From NCBI RefSeq assembly GCF_022024235.1, contig NZ_CP091799.1, positions 2,359,001 to 2,423,000 of the forward strand: a stretch of DNA of 64,000 nt. The letters run 5' to 3'. The notes below the pieces were generated by a model that worked only from the letters and a program-made list of their open reading frames with translations, made no database searches and was not told where the DNA came from. The position numbers were made by a program, and so were the translations under genes. Below, piece by piece: positions 41,319-50,129 of the stretch. This DNA comes from Segatella baroniae B14 (GTDB taxonomy: Bacteria > Bacteroidota > Bacteroidia > Bacteroidales > Bacteroidaceae). Within the stretch, counting starts at the first letter, position 1, and the number at the start of each line of letters is the position of its first letter.

Positions 41319-42995
41319 ATGAAACATTTTCTGCACAAATTTATCCATATTCCTAAATATAAGTATGGTTCTAGGGCTATTATGAGGTGGCTTTGGAAAG
41401 CTTGGTGTGGCAATAGAAAACAGGCCTTGCTCAATGCTTTAGTCGGCTTAGTTTCTGTGGCAGTGAGTCTGTTACAGGTTGCTGCTTTTAAGTATGCCAT
41501 AGATGTTGCTTCCGGAGTTATTCAGGGCAATCTTTATTTGGCTATTGGATATATAAGTCTGTTGGTCTTAGCTAGTTTTGGCTTAAACATATCTAGTGTA
41601 TGGATTAAAAATATATTAGGAATTAAAGCTCAGAATCGTATGCAGCAGAAGATGTTAGAGCGTATCTTGCGTTCAGAGTGGCGTGGGCGCGAACGTATGC
41701 ATTCAGGTGATGTGCTCAACCGGTTAGAGTTTGATGTTAATAATGTTGTTGTTTTTCTAACAGAAACTATTTCTAGTGCAATATCTGTATTAGCCATGTT
41801 CCTGGGAGCTTTCTTTTATTTATTTTCAATGGATAAATTGCTGTCAGTGTTGGTGGTTATCATGTTGCCTTTATTTGTAGCGGTCAGTAAGATTTATGTC
41901 GGGCAAATGCGTAAGCTTACCCGCAAGGTGCGCGATTCTGATAGTAAGGTTCAGAGTGTGTTGCAGGAGACCATTCAGCATCGTATGCTTATCAAAACAA
42001 TGGAAAGTGATGTTGAGATGGTAAATCGTTTAGAAAATACACAGAGCGAGCTTCGTGGCAATGTGATTCGTAAAACGAAGTTTACGGTTTTAAGTAATTT
42101 CATTATCAATTTCGGTTTTGCTTTTGGTTATTTGGTGGCTTTTTTCTGGGCTGCTGTTCGTTTAAGCAGACATACTTTATCATTTGGCGGTATGACGGCG
42201 TTTCTGCAATTAGTTAATAAAATTCAGGGACCAGCCCGAGATCTTACAAAGTTAATCCCTGCATTTGTTAGCGTATTTACTGCAGCAGAACGTTTGATGG
42301 AGTTAGAAGAAAATCCTCTTGAAGAACAGGGTGAACCTATTTTTCTTGGTGCACCGTGTGGAATCCGGTTGAATCATGTAACTTATTCTTACAATCAGCA
42401 AGATGATGAGGTAATCAAAGATTTAAACTTTGATTTCAAACCAGGAAGCAGTACAGCTATATTAGGTGAAACAGGTGCAGGAAAAACAACTCTTATTCGT
42501 TTGATATTAGCTCTTATCAAACCACAGAAAGGCACTGTTGAAATTTATAATGAAGATATTAGTAATCCTATTTCTCCACGTCATCGTTGTAATCTTGTAT
42601 ATGTACCACAAGGTAATACTTTGATGAGTGGTACAATTCGAGATAATCTTAAATTGGGAAAACAGAATGCTACAGAAGAAGAGCTACAGGAAGTATTACG
42701 ATTGTGTTGTGCCGATTTTGTATATGATTTGCCGAAAGGGTTAGATACGCCTTGTTCTGAACGGGGGGCTGGATTAAGTGAAGGGCAAGCTCAGCGTATT
42801 ACTATAGCTCGGAGTCTGTTGCGCAATCGTAGTATTATGCTTTTTGATGAGGCCACTAGTGCCCTAGATCCAGAAACAGAAAAACAAGTTTTGCATAATC
42901 TTTTATGTAACCATCGAAAGACCGTAATTTTTATTACTCATAGACCAGCTGTCAAAGAATATTGTGACCAAATCTTAAAAATCAAAAAAATATAA
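41319..42995 (+). CDS. ABC exporter, fused membrane and ATPase domains
   Basis: A 558-residue half-transporter of the MsbA/multidrug type. About residues 20-320 form the six-helix membrane domain, with the intracellular coupling stretch SGDVLNRLEFDVNNVV. The ATPase domain has Walker A LGETGAGKTTLI, signature LSEGQAQR (a mild variant of LSGGQ), Walker B SIMLFDEATSALD and the H-loop TVIFITHRPAV. It would work as a homodimer since no second half is nearby. The substrate (lipid, peptide or drug) is not shown by the sequence. It starts 3 bases after nadK. Confidence 0.9.
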   Translation: MKHFLHKFIHIPKYKYGSRAIMRWLWKAWCGNRKQALLNALVGLVSVAVSLLQVAAFKYAIDVASGVIQGNLYLAIGYISLLVLASFGLNISSVWIKNILGIKAQNRMQQKMLERILRSEWRGRERMHSGDVLNRLEFDVNNVVVFLTETISSAISVLAMFLGAFFYLFSMDKLLSVLVVIMLPLFVAVSKIYVGQMRKLTRKVRDSDSKVQSVLQETIQHRMLIKTMESDVEMVNRLENTQSELRGNVIRKTKFTVLSNFIINFGFAFGYLVAFFWAAVRLSRHTLSFGGMTAFLQLVNKIQGPARDLTKLIPAFVSVFTAAERLMELEENPLEEQGEPIFLGAPCGIRLNHVTYSYNQQDDEVIKDLNFDFKPGSSTAILGETGAGKTTLIRLILALIKPQKGTVEIYNEDISNPISPRHRCNLVYVPQGNTLMSGTIRDNLKLGKQNATEEELQEVLRLCCADFVYDLPKGLDTPCSERGAGLSEGQAQRITIARSLLRNRSIMLFDEATSALDPETEKQVLHNLLCNHRKTVIFITHRPAVKEYCDQILKIKKI

Positions 42996-43011
42996 AATAT
43001 TTGACACATTG

Positions 43012-43043
43012 TTGGTATAATTGGATATATAAGTGTATCTTTG
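43012..43043 (+). promoter_or_regulatory. promoter of the MacAB-type exporter operon
   Basis: A -33 TTG at 43012-43014 and a -7 TATCTTTG at 43036-43043 are separated by 21 bases, matching the Bacteroidetes layout. It lies about 68 bases before the ATG at 43111. Confidence 0.65.
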
Positions 43044-43110
43044 CGAACAGTATTCTGTAAAAACATACTAATTTGTTATCTTTGATACTATTTAATAACT
43101 TATATAACCA

Positions 43111-43836
43111 ATGAGTTTACTACATTTGAATGATATTAATAAGACCTATTTTGGAGCTCAACCCTTACATGTATTAAAAGGAATTAATTTAGACATTGAA
43201 GAAGGTGAATTCGTCTCTATTATGGGTGCTTCAGGCTCCGGTAAGTCTACACTCTTGAATATATTAGGTATTCTTGATAATTACGACACAGGTGAATATA
43301 CACTTGCAGGAACACTTATTAAAAATTTGAGTGAAACGAAGGCAGCTGAATATCGAAATAAATTAATTGGCTTTATTTTCCAAAGTTTTAATCTGATTGG
43401 CTTTAAAACAGCTGTTGAAAATGTCGAACTTCCTCTGTTCTATCAAGGAGTAGGCCGCAAGAAACGTCACCAGATGGCTATGGAATATTTAGACAGACTT
43501 GGACTTTCTAAGTGGGCAGATCATTATCCTAATGAAATGTCAGGAGGACAAAAGCAGCGTGTTGCTATAGCCAGAGCTCTGATTACGCAGCCAAAGATAA
43601 TCCTAGCTGATGAGCCAACAGGTGCACTCGATTCCAAAACTTCTGTAGAAGTAATGCAACTTCTCAAGCAATTGAATGAGGAAGAGCATAAGACCATTAT
43701 TGTAGTTACCCATGAGAGTGGTGTGGCTAATGAAACCAATAAAATTGTGCATATCAAGGATGGACTCATCGAGAATATCGAGGAAAATCTTGATCATCAC
43801 GCAAGTCCGTTTGGCATTAATGGATATATGAAATAA
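43111..43836 (+). CDS. ABC transporter ATPase, MacB/LolD type
   Basis: A 241-residue ATPase of the MacB/LolD/FtsE family. It has Walker A MGASGSGKSTLLNILG, a Q-loop in FIFQSFNLI, the signature MSGGQKQR, Walker B ILADEPTGALD and the H-loop VVTHESG. The two following genes are MacB-type permeases without their own ATPase, so this subunit would power them. Only 12 bases separate it from the first permease. Confidence 0.93.
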   Translation: MSLLHLNDINKTYFGAQPLHVLKGINLDIEEGEFVSIMGASGSGKSTLLNILGILDNYDTGEYTLAGTLIKNLSETKAAEYRNKLIGFIFQSFNLIGFKTAVENVELPLFYQGVGRKKRHQMAMEYLDRLGLSKWADHYPNEMSGGQKQRVAIARALITQPKIILADEPTGALDSKTSVEVMQLLKQLNEEEHKTIIVVTHESGVANETNKIVHIKDGLIENIEENLDHHASPFGINGYMK

Positions 43837-43848
43837 ATTCGTAAGCCG

Positions 43849-45111
43849 ATGAGAGATATTATTGCAGAAATATGGGCCACCTCTAGTCGCAATAAATTGC
43901 GAACGGCATTAACGGGTTTTGCTGTGGCTTGGGGTATCTTCATGCTGATTTTCCTGCTTGGAGCTGGTAATGGTTTTATTAATGGTATTACTAGTAATGT
44001 CGGTAGCTTTCTAGCTAATTCTATGCAAATTTTTGGTGGACAGACCTCTAAGGCGTATAAGGGTATGAAAGAAGGAAGATCAATAGATTTGAATGATGCC
44101 GATATAAGTTCTACTCAGAATCATTTTTCTAAAAATATTGAAACCTTGGGTGCACAGATTAGACAGGATGGTGTAACCATTACGTATGGTGAAAACTATG
44201 TAAGTAGTACATTGTATGGTGTGTATCCTAATGTGGGCGAAATCAATAAGATAGAAATGTTGCATGGACGATTTATCAATGATATTGATAATAGCGAACA
44301 GCGTAAATCTATCGTGATTAGTGAAAATCAGGCCAAGGAATTGGCCCCTAATCAACCCTTCAGTTTAATTGGTAACTATGTTAAGGTAGATAATTTTGCC
44401 TATCGGGTAGTGGGTATTAATAAAAGTGATGGGAGTAGCATGAGTACCGATACCTATACAGCCTTTACCACGCTTCGTACAATGTATGGACGTGGCGATA
44501 AAGCTGATAATATCATTTTCTCTTTTAAGGGACTTGATACAGAAGAGGCAAATGAGGATTTCGAGAAAGAATATAAATCTGTGCTTAATAGAAATCATAA
44601 TGCCGATCCGGGTGACGAGGAAGCAATTTGGGTATGGAATCGTTTTACGATGAATATGCAGATGAATGCAGGTATGAGTATCGTGCGTACCGCTCTATGG
44701 ATTGTGGGTATATTTACCCTGCTCAGTGGTATTGTTGGTGTAAGTAATATTATGCTGATATCTGTAAAGGAGCGTACCCGTGAATTTGGTATTCGTAAAG
44801 CAATTGGTGCAAAACCACGTAATATTCTTTACCTGATTATTGTAGAAAGTATTATCATTACTACCTTTTTCGGATACATTGGTATGCTGTTGGGTATTGC
44901 CGCCAATCAGTATATGGATGCTACCATCGGGCAGGAAGCCATTACGATGGGGTCTGGTAAGGCTATCCATACCTTTTTGAATCCTACAGTAGGCATCGAT
45001 GTCTGTATCGAAGCTACTCTGGTTATGGTTATTGCAGGTACCATAGCTGGATTGATACCGGCAAGAAAAGCTGCAAAAATTAGACCTATAGAAGCATTGA
45101 GAGCAGAATGA
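43849..45111 (+). CDS. MacB-type ABC transporter permease 1
   Basis: A 420-residue permease with the MacB layout: one N-terminal helix (ALTGFAVAWGIFMLIFLLGA), a large periplasmic MacB core domain to about residue 280, and three C-terminal helices (FtsX domain) with SNIMLISVKERTREFGIRKA, the typical cytoplasmic coupling motif. The stop overlaps the second permease by 4 bases. The two permeases share the same plan and motifs but are divergent, which suggests a heterodimer. Confidence 0.92.
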   Translation: MRDIIAEIWATSSRNKLRTALTGFAVAWGIFMLIFLLGAGNGFINGITSNVGSFLANSMQIFGGQTSKAYKGMKEGRSIDLNDADISSTQNHFSKNIETLGAQIRQDGVTITYGENYVSSTLYGVYPNVGEINKIEMLHGRFINDIDNSEQRKSIVISENQAKELAPNQPFSLIGNYVKVDNFAYRVVGINKSDGSSMSTDTYTAFTTLRTMYGRGDKADNIIFSFKGLDTEEANEDFEKEYKSVLNRNHNADPGDEEAIWVWNRFTMNMQMNAGMSIVRTALWIVGIFTLLSGIVGVSNIMLISVKERTREFGIRKAIGAKPRNILYLIIVESIIITTFFGYIGMLLGIAANQYMDATIGQEAITMGSGKAIHTFLNPTVGIDVCIEATLVMVIAGTIAGLIPARKAAKIRPIEALRAE

Positions 45112-46352
45112 AATTTGATATTGATACATATAAAGAGATAATCGATACCATTACGCGTAATAAGGGCCGTTCTTTCCTGACTGGCTTTGGTGTATTTTGG
45201 GGTATCTTTATGTTGGTAGCTTTGATAGGTGGCGGTCAGGGCACCAAGGAAAATATTTCTAAAAACTTCGAAGGGTTTGCCACGAATAGTGCTTTTATTT
45301 ATCCGCAAGCTACTACGAAGGCTTATCATGGTTTTCGTAAAGGGCGTAGTTGGGGACTGACTATGCAGGATGTAACCCGTCTTAAGGAACAGATTCCAGA
45401 ACTGACTGTTGTTAGTCCGATGTTAGCGAAATGGGGATCTATTGCTTATTTTGGCGAAAAGAATATTTCTTGTAGTTTCAAAGGTTTACAGCCTGAATAT
45501 CAGAAAATAGAAGAACCGAAACTTTTCTATGGACGATACATAAATGAGATGGATGTGGCACAGCGTCGACGAGTATGTGTCATCGGTAAAAAGGTGTATA
45601 AAACACTTTTTCCAGGAGGTGGTGATCCTTGTGGACAGAAAATCCGTGTTGATTCCTCGTATTATCAAGTAGTAGGTGTAGACTATAGTTCGGGTAGTGT
45701 AAACATTGGAGGTACTGCCGAAGAGACAGTTGCAGTACCGGCTGCTTTGTATCAGCAGTTATATAACCAGGGAGATAATATCGACCTCTTGTGTATTACA
45801 GCTCGGGCGGGAGCACACATGAAAGACTTGATGCCACGTATGCGTGAGATCATAGGGCATAGTCATGATGTATCGCCTGATGATGAAAAAGCAATAACGA
45901 TTATTAATACAGAAGTAATGTTTGGCATGCTTGATAGTCTTTTCAGTGGTGTAAACTTTTTGATCTGGCTTGTCGGTATTGGAACGTTATTGGCAGGAGC
46001 TATCGGTGTGAGCAATATTATGATGGTAACCGTTCGTGAGAGAACTACGGAGATCGGTATACGTCGAGCTATAGGTGCTACACCAAAGATGATTCTTTCG
46101 CAGATTATCACAGAGAGTATTCTGCTTACTATTGTTGCTGGTATGAGTGGTATCCTCTTTGCTGTTTTTATTCTCCAAATGTTACAGTTGGCCAATACAT
46201 CTGATGGTATTGTTTCTGTACATTACCAAATTAGGTTCTGGACTGCCATTGGAGCACTTTTGTTGTTGAGTGTGTTAGGTGTTTTGGCAGGATTGGCTCC
46301 AGCGTTACGTGCTATGAGTATCAAGCCAGTTGATGCTATGCGAGATGAATAA
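45108..46352 (+). CDS. MacB-type ABC transporter permease 2
   Basis: A 414-residue permease with the same arrangement as the previous one: N-terminal helix GFGVFWGIFMLVALIGGGQG, periplasmic core, and C-terminal FtsX domain with SNIMMVTVRERTTEIGIRRA. It is translationally coupled to permease 1 (ATGA overlap). Co-occurrence with a MacA-like adaptor 42 bases later makes a tripartite export role most likely. Substrates of this group include peptides, macrolides and lipoprotein-linked molecules; none is indicated here. Confidence 0.92.
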   Translation: MKFDIDTYKEIIDTITRNKGRSFLTGFGVFWGIFMLVALIGGGQGTKENISKNFEGFATNSAFIYPQATTKAYHGFRKGRSWGLTMQDVTRLKEQIPELTVVSPMLAKWGSIAYFGEKNISCSFKGLQPEYQKIEEPKLFYGRYINEMDVAQRRRVCVIGKKVYKTLFPGGGDPCGQKIRVDSSYYQVVGVDYSSGSVNIGGTAEETVAVPAALYQQLYNQGDNIDLLCITARAGAHMKDLMPRMREIIGHSHDVSPDDEKAITIINTEVMFGMLDSLFSGVNFLIWLVGIGTLLAGAIGVSNIMMVTVRERTTEIGIRRAIGATPKMILSQIITESILLTIVAGMSGILFAVFILQMLQLANTSDGIVSVHYQIRFWTAIGALLLLSVLGVLAGLAPALRAMSIKPVDAMRDE

Positions 46353-46394
46353 TGTTAATTAATAGATTAATAAGAAAATAAATACTATTTAGAT

Positions 46395-47516
46395 ATGAAA
46401 AAGTACATTAAGTTTATCGTTGCTGGTCTTGTTGCCGTGATTTTCATTGGTACTTTTGTGTTCTTGTGGATACAGAGTCAACCTAAACCAGTGGAGTATG
46501 AGGAGTTTACTCCGAAAGTAACCGACATCAAGAAAACTACTGTGGTAACAGGTAAAATTCAACCACGTAATGAAATTTCTGTAAAGCCTCAGATTTCAGG
46601 TATTATTACCGAAATATATAAAGAGGCTGGACAGATGGTTACTGCAGGAGAGGTAATTGCTAAGGTGAAAGTTATTCCAGACATGAGTTCGCTAGCTAGT
46701 GCACAGGCTCGTGTTCGTTTGGCTCAAATTAATCTGAAGCAGGCTAAGACTGATTTAGATCGTGAAAAACTCTTGTACGACAAGGGGTTGGTTAGCGCTG
46801 ATGAGTATGAGAAGGTTCGTATTGTACATCAGCGCGATGCAGAAGAATTGCAGGCTGCCAACGATAACTTAGAAGTTGTACGCGAAGGTGTATCCAGTAG
46901 TAATGCTGATATGAGTAGTACATTGATTCGATCTACGATCTCAGGTCTTATCCTTGATATTCCAGTGAAGGTAGGTAATACGGTCATATTGAGTAATACT
47001 TTTAATGATGGTACTACTATTGCTACAGTTGCTAATATGGGTGACTTGATTTTTGATGGTAATATCGACGAAACTGAAGTCGGAAAGTTGGTTACTGGTA
47101 TGCCGATGAAAATTACGATTGGTGCTCTTCAGGATGAAAAGCTGACAGCGTCTTTGGAGTATATAGCTCCTAAGGCAGAAACGAGTAATGGGGCTAACCA
47201 GTTTGAGATTAAAGCTGCAATCAAAGGGGTAGACGGTAACAAGATCCGTTCTGGATATAGTGCAAATGCAGAGATTGTTTTAGCACAAGCTAATCATGTT
47301 CTTACTGTTCCGGAGAGTGCTATTGAGTTCCAGGGCTCTGATACGTATGTTTATGTCATCAAGGGTGAAGGTGAAAAGAAAACTTATAAACGTACTAAGG
47401 TAACAACAGGTTTGAGCGATGGTATTAATATTGAAATAAAGAGTGGTATAACTGCTAAGGATAAGGTCCGTGGACCTAAAAAGGTCGCTGATACTGATTC
47501 TTCAGAGAATAAATAA
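46395..47516 (+). CDS. periplasmic adaptor protein, MacA/HlyD type
   Basis: A 373-residue membrane-fusion protein linking the permeases to an outer-membrane channel. An N-terminal membrane anchor (FIVAGLVAVIFIGTFVFLW) is followed by a biotinyl-lipoyl-like half, PQISGIITEIYKEAGQMVTA, and a helical hairpin of about residues 105-165. The second lipoyl half (IRSTISGLILDIPVKVGNTV) and a beta-barrel come next. The tail ends in charged residues after KDKVRGPKK. It is the last gene of the operon. No TolC-like outer-membrane factor follows, so a channel encoded elsewhere is needed. Confidence 0.92.
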   Translation: MKKYIKFIVAGLVAVIFIGTFVFLWIQSQPKPVEYEEFTPKVTDIKKTTVVTGKIQPRNEISVKPQISGIITEIYKEAGQMVTAGEVIAKVKVIPDMSSLASAQARVRLAQINLKQAKTDLDREKLLYDKGLVSADEYEKVRIVHQRDAEELQAANDNLEVVREGVSSSNADMSSTLIRSTISGLILDIPVKVGNTVILSNTFNDGTTIATVANMGDLIFDGNIDETEVGKLVTGMPMKITIGALQDEKLTASLEYIAPKAETSNGANQFEIKAAIKGVDGNKIRSGYSANAEIVLAQANHVLTVPESAIEFQGSDTYVYVIKGEGEKKTYKRTKVTTGLSDGINIEIKSGITAKDKVRGPKKVADTDSSENK

Positions 47517-47540
47517 AGATTATATTTAATCTATAACAGT

Positions 47541-47602
47541 ACTGCCGAAAAATATAAACTAATAATCTAATTTAAGTTTTTAGTTTATATTTTTCGGCAG
47601 TG
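47541..47602. terminator. long inverted repeat, bidirectional terminator between macA-like and GH53 genes
   Basis: Bases 47541-47561 are the perfect reverse complement of 47581-47601, with an 18- to 19-base AT loop. The stem begins ACTGCCGAAAAATATAAACT. The A- and T-runs sit inside the stem rather than after it, but the place between convergent genes supports a terminator for both. Confidence 0.75.
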
Positions 47603-47607
47603 TTGAT

Positions 47608-48903
47608 TTATCGTTTGATAATTTTCTTCCCTTGATAGATATAGAAGCCTTTTTGTTGAGGTTCACCTTGAAGTTTTATACCTTGTAAGGTGTACCAACT
47701 ATTGTCTGTAGATATCTTATTATCCATATTTACGTTTATAATACCCGTAGGGTCAGATATAAAATTTTTCAAAGACGAAATAGCACTGAATGCTTTTCCA
47801 TCTTGATTATTGAAAAGAGTTGCATGATACCATTCTTTAGTAACATGATTAGTAGCCCAGTCTATATTATATTCATTGGCTTCGGGGAACCACCAGAATA
47901 GGCCTATTACCTTGTCGTATTTATTGAGCATCGTAACCAGTGAGTCTGTGTAAGCTTTCTGGCCGGCATCTGTATAAGGAAAGGTTTTCGTATAGTCATA
48001 AGCATCACTAACTGGCCATTGTGAAGGATAACCAGTTTCTACCAGCATAATATCTTTGTTATAATTTTCTATTTTCTTAATAGCGCCTTCCAGTTGACTC
48101 AGGTCACCATGATAATAAGGATAATAACTCAGGCCTATGATATCATAATCGATGGCATTATCCTTCATATTGTTGCAAAAATAGGTCAAGGCGTTATAAT
48201 TACTATTATCTTTTTGTAAATCTGTATTCGAAGATACACGTTCTGTATGTAGTATTATTTTAGCATTTGGACATACCTCTCGGCAAGCTGCAGTAGCCTT
48301 TTGGAGAAGACTATTAAACCGGGTCCAGTTAGAGGTATACTGATTGGAAGGGTAGCAGTATTTGGCGTCTAAAGCAGAAGTCCCCCAATCCATACCATAG
48401 CTTATTTCATTGCCAGTTTGGATAAAGTCAGGGGTAGCCCCTTCTGCTACTAGTTGTTCGAGTACATCCTTAGTATAGCTATAGAGCTTTTCACCCAGTT
48501 GAACATTATTTAGATTTTTCCAGTCATCAGGTGTCCATTGGTTACTTGGGTCCGCCCACGTATCACTATAATGAAAGTCTAAAATGAGAGCAAAGCCAGC
48601 TTCTTTGATACGCTTAGCTAGTTTGAGAATGTAAGCTAAATCCTGTCGCACCCCTTGTTCCTTAGCTTCGTCAGAAGCATTGTTCGGATCTACAAACAGG
48701 CGGACACGTTGTGCATTCCATCCTTGGTCTTTCAGATAGTCAAGGACATTAGTAATGGGTTCGCCTTCGTGTGTAAAATACTTAGCTCCACGTTCCTCGT
48801 AAGTAGGTAATAATGAAATATCGCCACCAGCATATTTTTGTGCAGATACGTTACTAAGAGTGCAGCAGAGTAAGGCTGTTGCATACATATTCAGTAATTT
48901 CAT
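47608..48903 (-). CDS. GH53 endo-beta-1,4-galactanase with C-terminal sorting-like tail
   Basis: A secreted 431-residue arabinogalactan endo-beta-1,4-galactanase that would cut the galactan side chains of pectin. A signal peptide ends NVSAQ. The (beta/alpha)8 domain has the acid/base Glu166 in QTGNEISYGMDW and the nucleophile Glu289 in MLVETGYPSQWP, with DFHYSDTWADPSNQW typical of GH53. After the catalytic domain a tail of about 45 residues ends SWYTLQGIKLQGEPQQKG then FYIYQGKKIIKR, like the tail of the amylase at 50130. It overlaps the upstream GH53 gene by 4 bases. Confidence 0.92.
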   Translation of the reverse strand: MKLLNMYATALLCCTLSNVSAQKYAGGDISLLPTYEERGAKYFTHEGEPITNVLDYLKDQGWNAQRVRLFVDPNNASDEAKEQGVRQDLAYILKLAKRIKEAGFALILDFHYSDTWADPSNQWTPDDWKNLNNVQLGEKLYSYTKDVLEQLVAEGATPDFIQTGNEISYGMDWGTSALDAKYCYPSNQYTSNWTRFNSLLQKATAACREVCPNAKIILHTERVSSNTDLQKDNSNYNALTYFCNNMKDNAIDYDIIGLSYYPYYHGDLSQLEGAIKKIENYNKDIMLVETGYPSQWPVSDAYDYTKTFPYTDAGQKAYTDSLVTMLNKYDKVIGLFWWFPEANEYNIDWATNHVTKEWYHATLFNNQDGKAFSAISSLKNFISDPTGIINVNMDNKISTDNSWYTLQGIKLQGEPQQKGFYIYQGKKIIKR

Positions 48904-50015
48904 GGTAAGCTTTTTTTATATTTTATAAATTCATAGAAAGCAGGAAGCGCTTTTCCGTTATTATTATCAAATAAGCCTCGATTAATCCAGCCTTTTAGAA
49001 CAGGATATTTACTTTCGTTCTCTTCAGGGAACCACCAGAAAACACCAATAACATTGTGCTGTTTATTAAGCATTGTAATCAATTTACGGGTAAATTTAGC
49101 CTGTCCTTTTGGAGTAATAGAATAATATTGGCCGTATTGGTTTGCACTTTTAGCCCATTGGTCTTTTTGGTGTGAATAATAGAAAGCTGTTTCTGTAATC
49201 ATGATTTTTTTATCTGGATATTGATCAGATAATGCGTTGAGAACTCTTCTCAGATGCGGGATAGAGCCATGCCACATCGGATAGTAGCTCAGACCGATAA
49301 TATCGTAATCTACTCCATATTCTTTCAGATGGTTATAGTAGCTCAATGTGGTCTTGAGTTGTTGAGCATGTTCGGTATGGATAATAATTTTAGACTGTGG
49401 ACAAATTTCTCTGCAAGCTTTGCTGCCACTCCTGATATATTGGGTGAGATAATCCCAATTATCGTTTTCTAAGGGATTTACTTTACCCGCAGGCCAAAGC
49501 ATTCCAAAAGTTATTTCGTTACCTACCTGGATAAATTTTGGTGTGATACCATAATTCTTTAGGGTTATTAAGCTACGCTTGGTATAATTGTATACAGAGT
49601 CGGCGAGTGCATCTTTTGAAGCCTTAAGCCAGCTTTTCGGTATAAATTGCTTGCCAGGGTCAGCCCAAGTATCACTATAATGGAAGTCGAGCATGATATC
49701 CATGCCTTTGTCCTGTATTTGTTGGCAGAAGGGAATAATATAGGCTAAATCCTGAATTACACCTTCGTCCTGATGAGCTTGAGGTGCATATTGGGGCTCT
49801 ACAAATAGGCGTACACGAATGGTATTCCATCCGCTTTCTTTGACCATATCAAGAAATGGCATTGCTTTCCCTTTTTCTGTATAATAGATATTACCTTGTT
49901 TTTCATAAGTAGGTAACATAGAAGCATCACCTCCAAAGTATTTCTGGGCTTTTATAGTTGAAGAGAAATAAAAAGAATATAAGAAGAGTATGAACAAAAA
50001 AATGTAGTTTTTCAT
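48900..50015 (-). CDS. GH53 endo-beta-1,4-galactanase, second copy
   Basis: A secreted 371-residue GH53 enzyme, homologous to its downstream neighbour but without the C-terminal tail. The signal segment IFLFILFLYSFYFSSTIKAQ is followed at once by the domain. The acid/base Glu167 is in QVGNEITFGMLWP and the nucleophile Glu275 in MITETAFYYSH. It is the first gene of a two-gene operon with a promoter at 50038-50045. The missing tail suggests a different final place, for example the periplasm, from that of the other GH53. Confidence 0.92.
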   Translation of the reverse strand: MKNYIFLFILFLYSFYFSSTIKAQKYFGGDASMLPTYEKQGNIYYTEKGKAMPFLDMVKESGWNTIRVRLFVEPQYAPQAHQDEGVIQDLAYIIPFCQQIQDKGMDIMLDFHYSDTWADPGKQFIPKSWLKASKDALADSVYNYTKRSLITLKNYGITPKFIQVGNEITFGMLWPAGKVNPLENDNWDYLTQYIRSGSKACREICPQSKIIIHTEHAQQLKTTLSYYNHLKEYGVDYDIIGLSYYPMWHGSIPHLRRVLNALSDQYPDKKIMITETAFYYSHQKDQWAKSANQYGQYYSITPKGQAKFTRKLITMLNKQHNVIGVFWWFPEENESKYPVLKGWINRGLFDNNNGKALPAFYEFIKYKKSLP

Positions 50016-50037
50016 TAATGATATGATTAGTATGATG

Positions 50038-50045
50038 CAAAGTTA
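50038..50045 (-). promoter_or_regulatory. -7 promoter box for the GH53 pair
   Basis: On the minus strand TAACTTTG followed by C matches TAnnTTTG, 23 bases before the ATG at 50015. No CAAACGTTTG-type operator occurs at the distance seen for the starch genes, so the pair appears to be outside that regulon. Confidence 0.6.
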
Positions 50046-50060
50046 CAAATTTATAAAGAA

Positions 50061-50095
50061 ACAGTGCATAGCTTTATGAAGAAAGTATGCACTGT
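50061..50095 (-). terminator. terminator of the amylase gene
   Basis: ACAGTGCATA (50061-50070) pairs perfectly with TATGCACTGT (50086-50095) around a 15-base loop. On the minus strand the stem is followed by TTTCTTTATAA, a T-rich tail. It lies 34 bases after the amylase stop. Confidence 0.7.
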
Positions 50096-50129
50096 TCTGT
50101 GTTTCAATAATGAATGATAGAAAGTTTGT

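Noticed and set aside
44695..45329. Long antisense frames (140-144 codons) over the two permease genes
   Set aside because: They lie opposite firmly identified MacB-type permeases and show low-complexity Asn/Thr-rich products.
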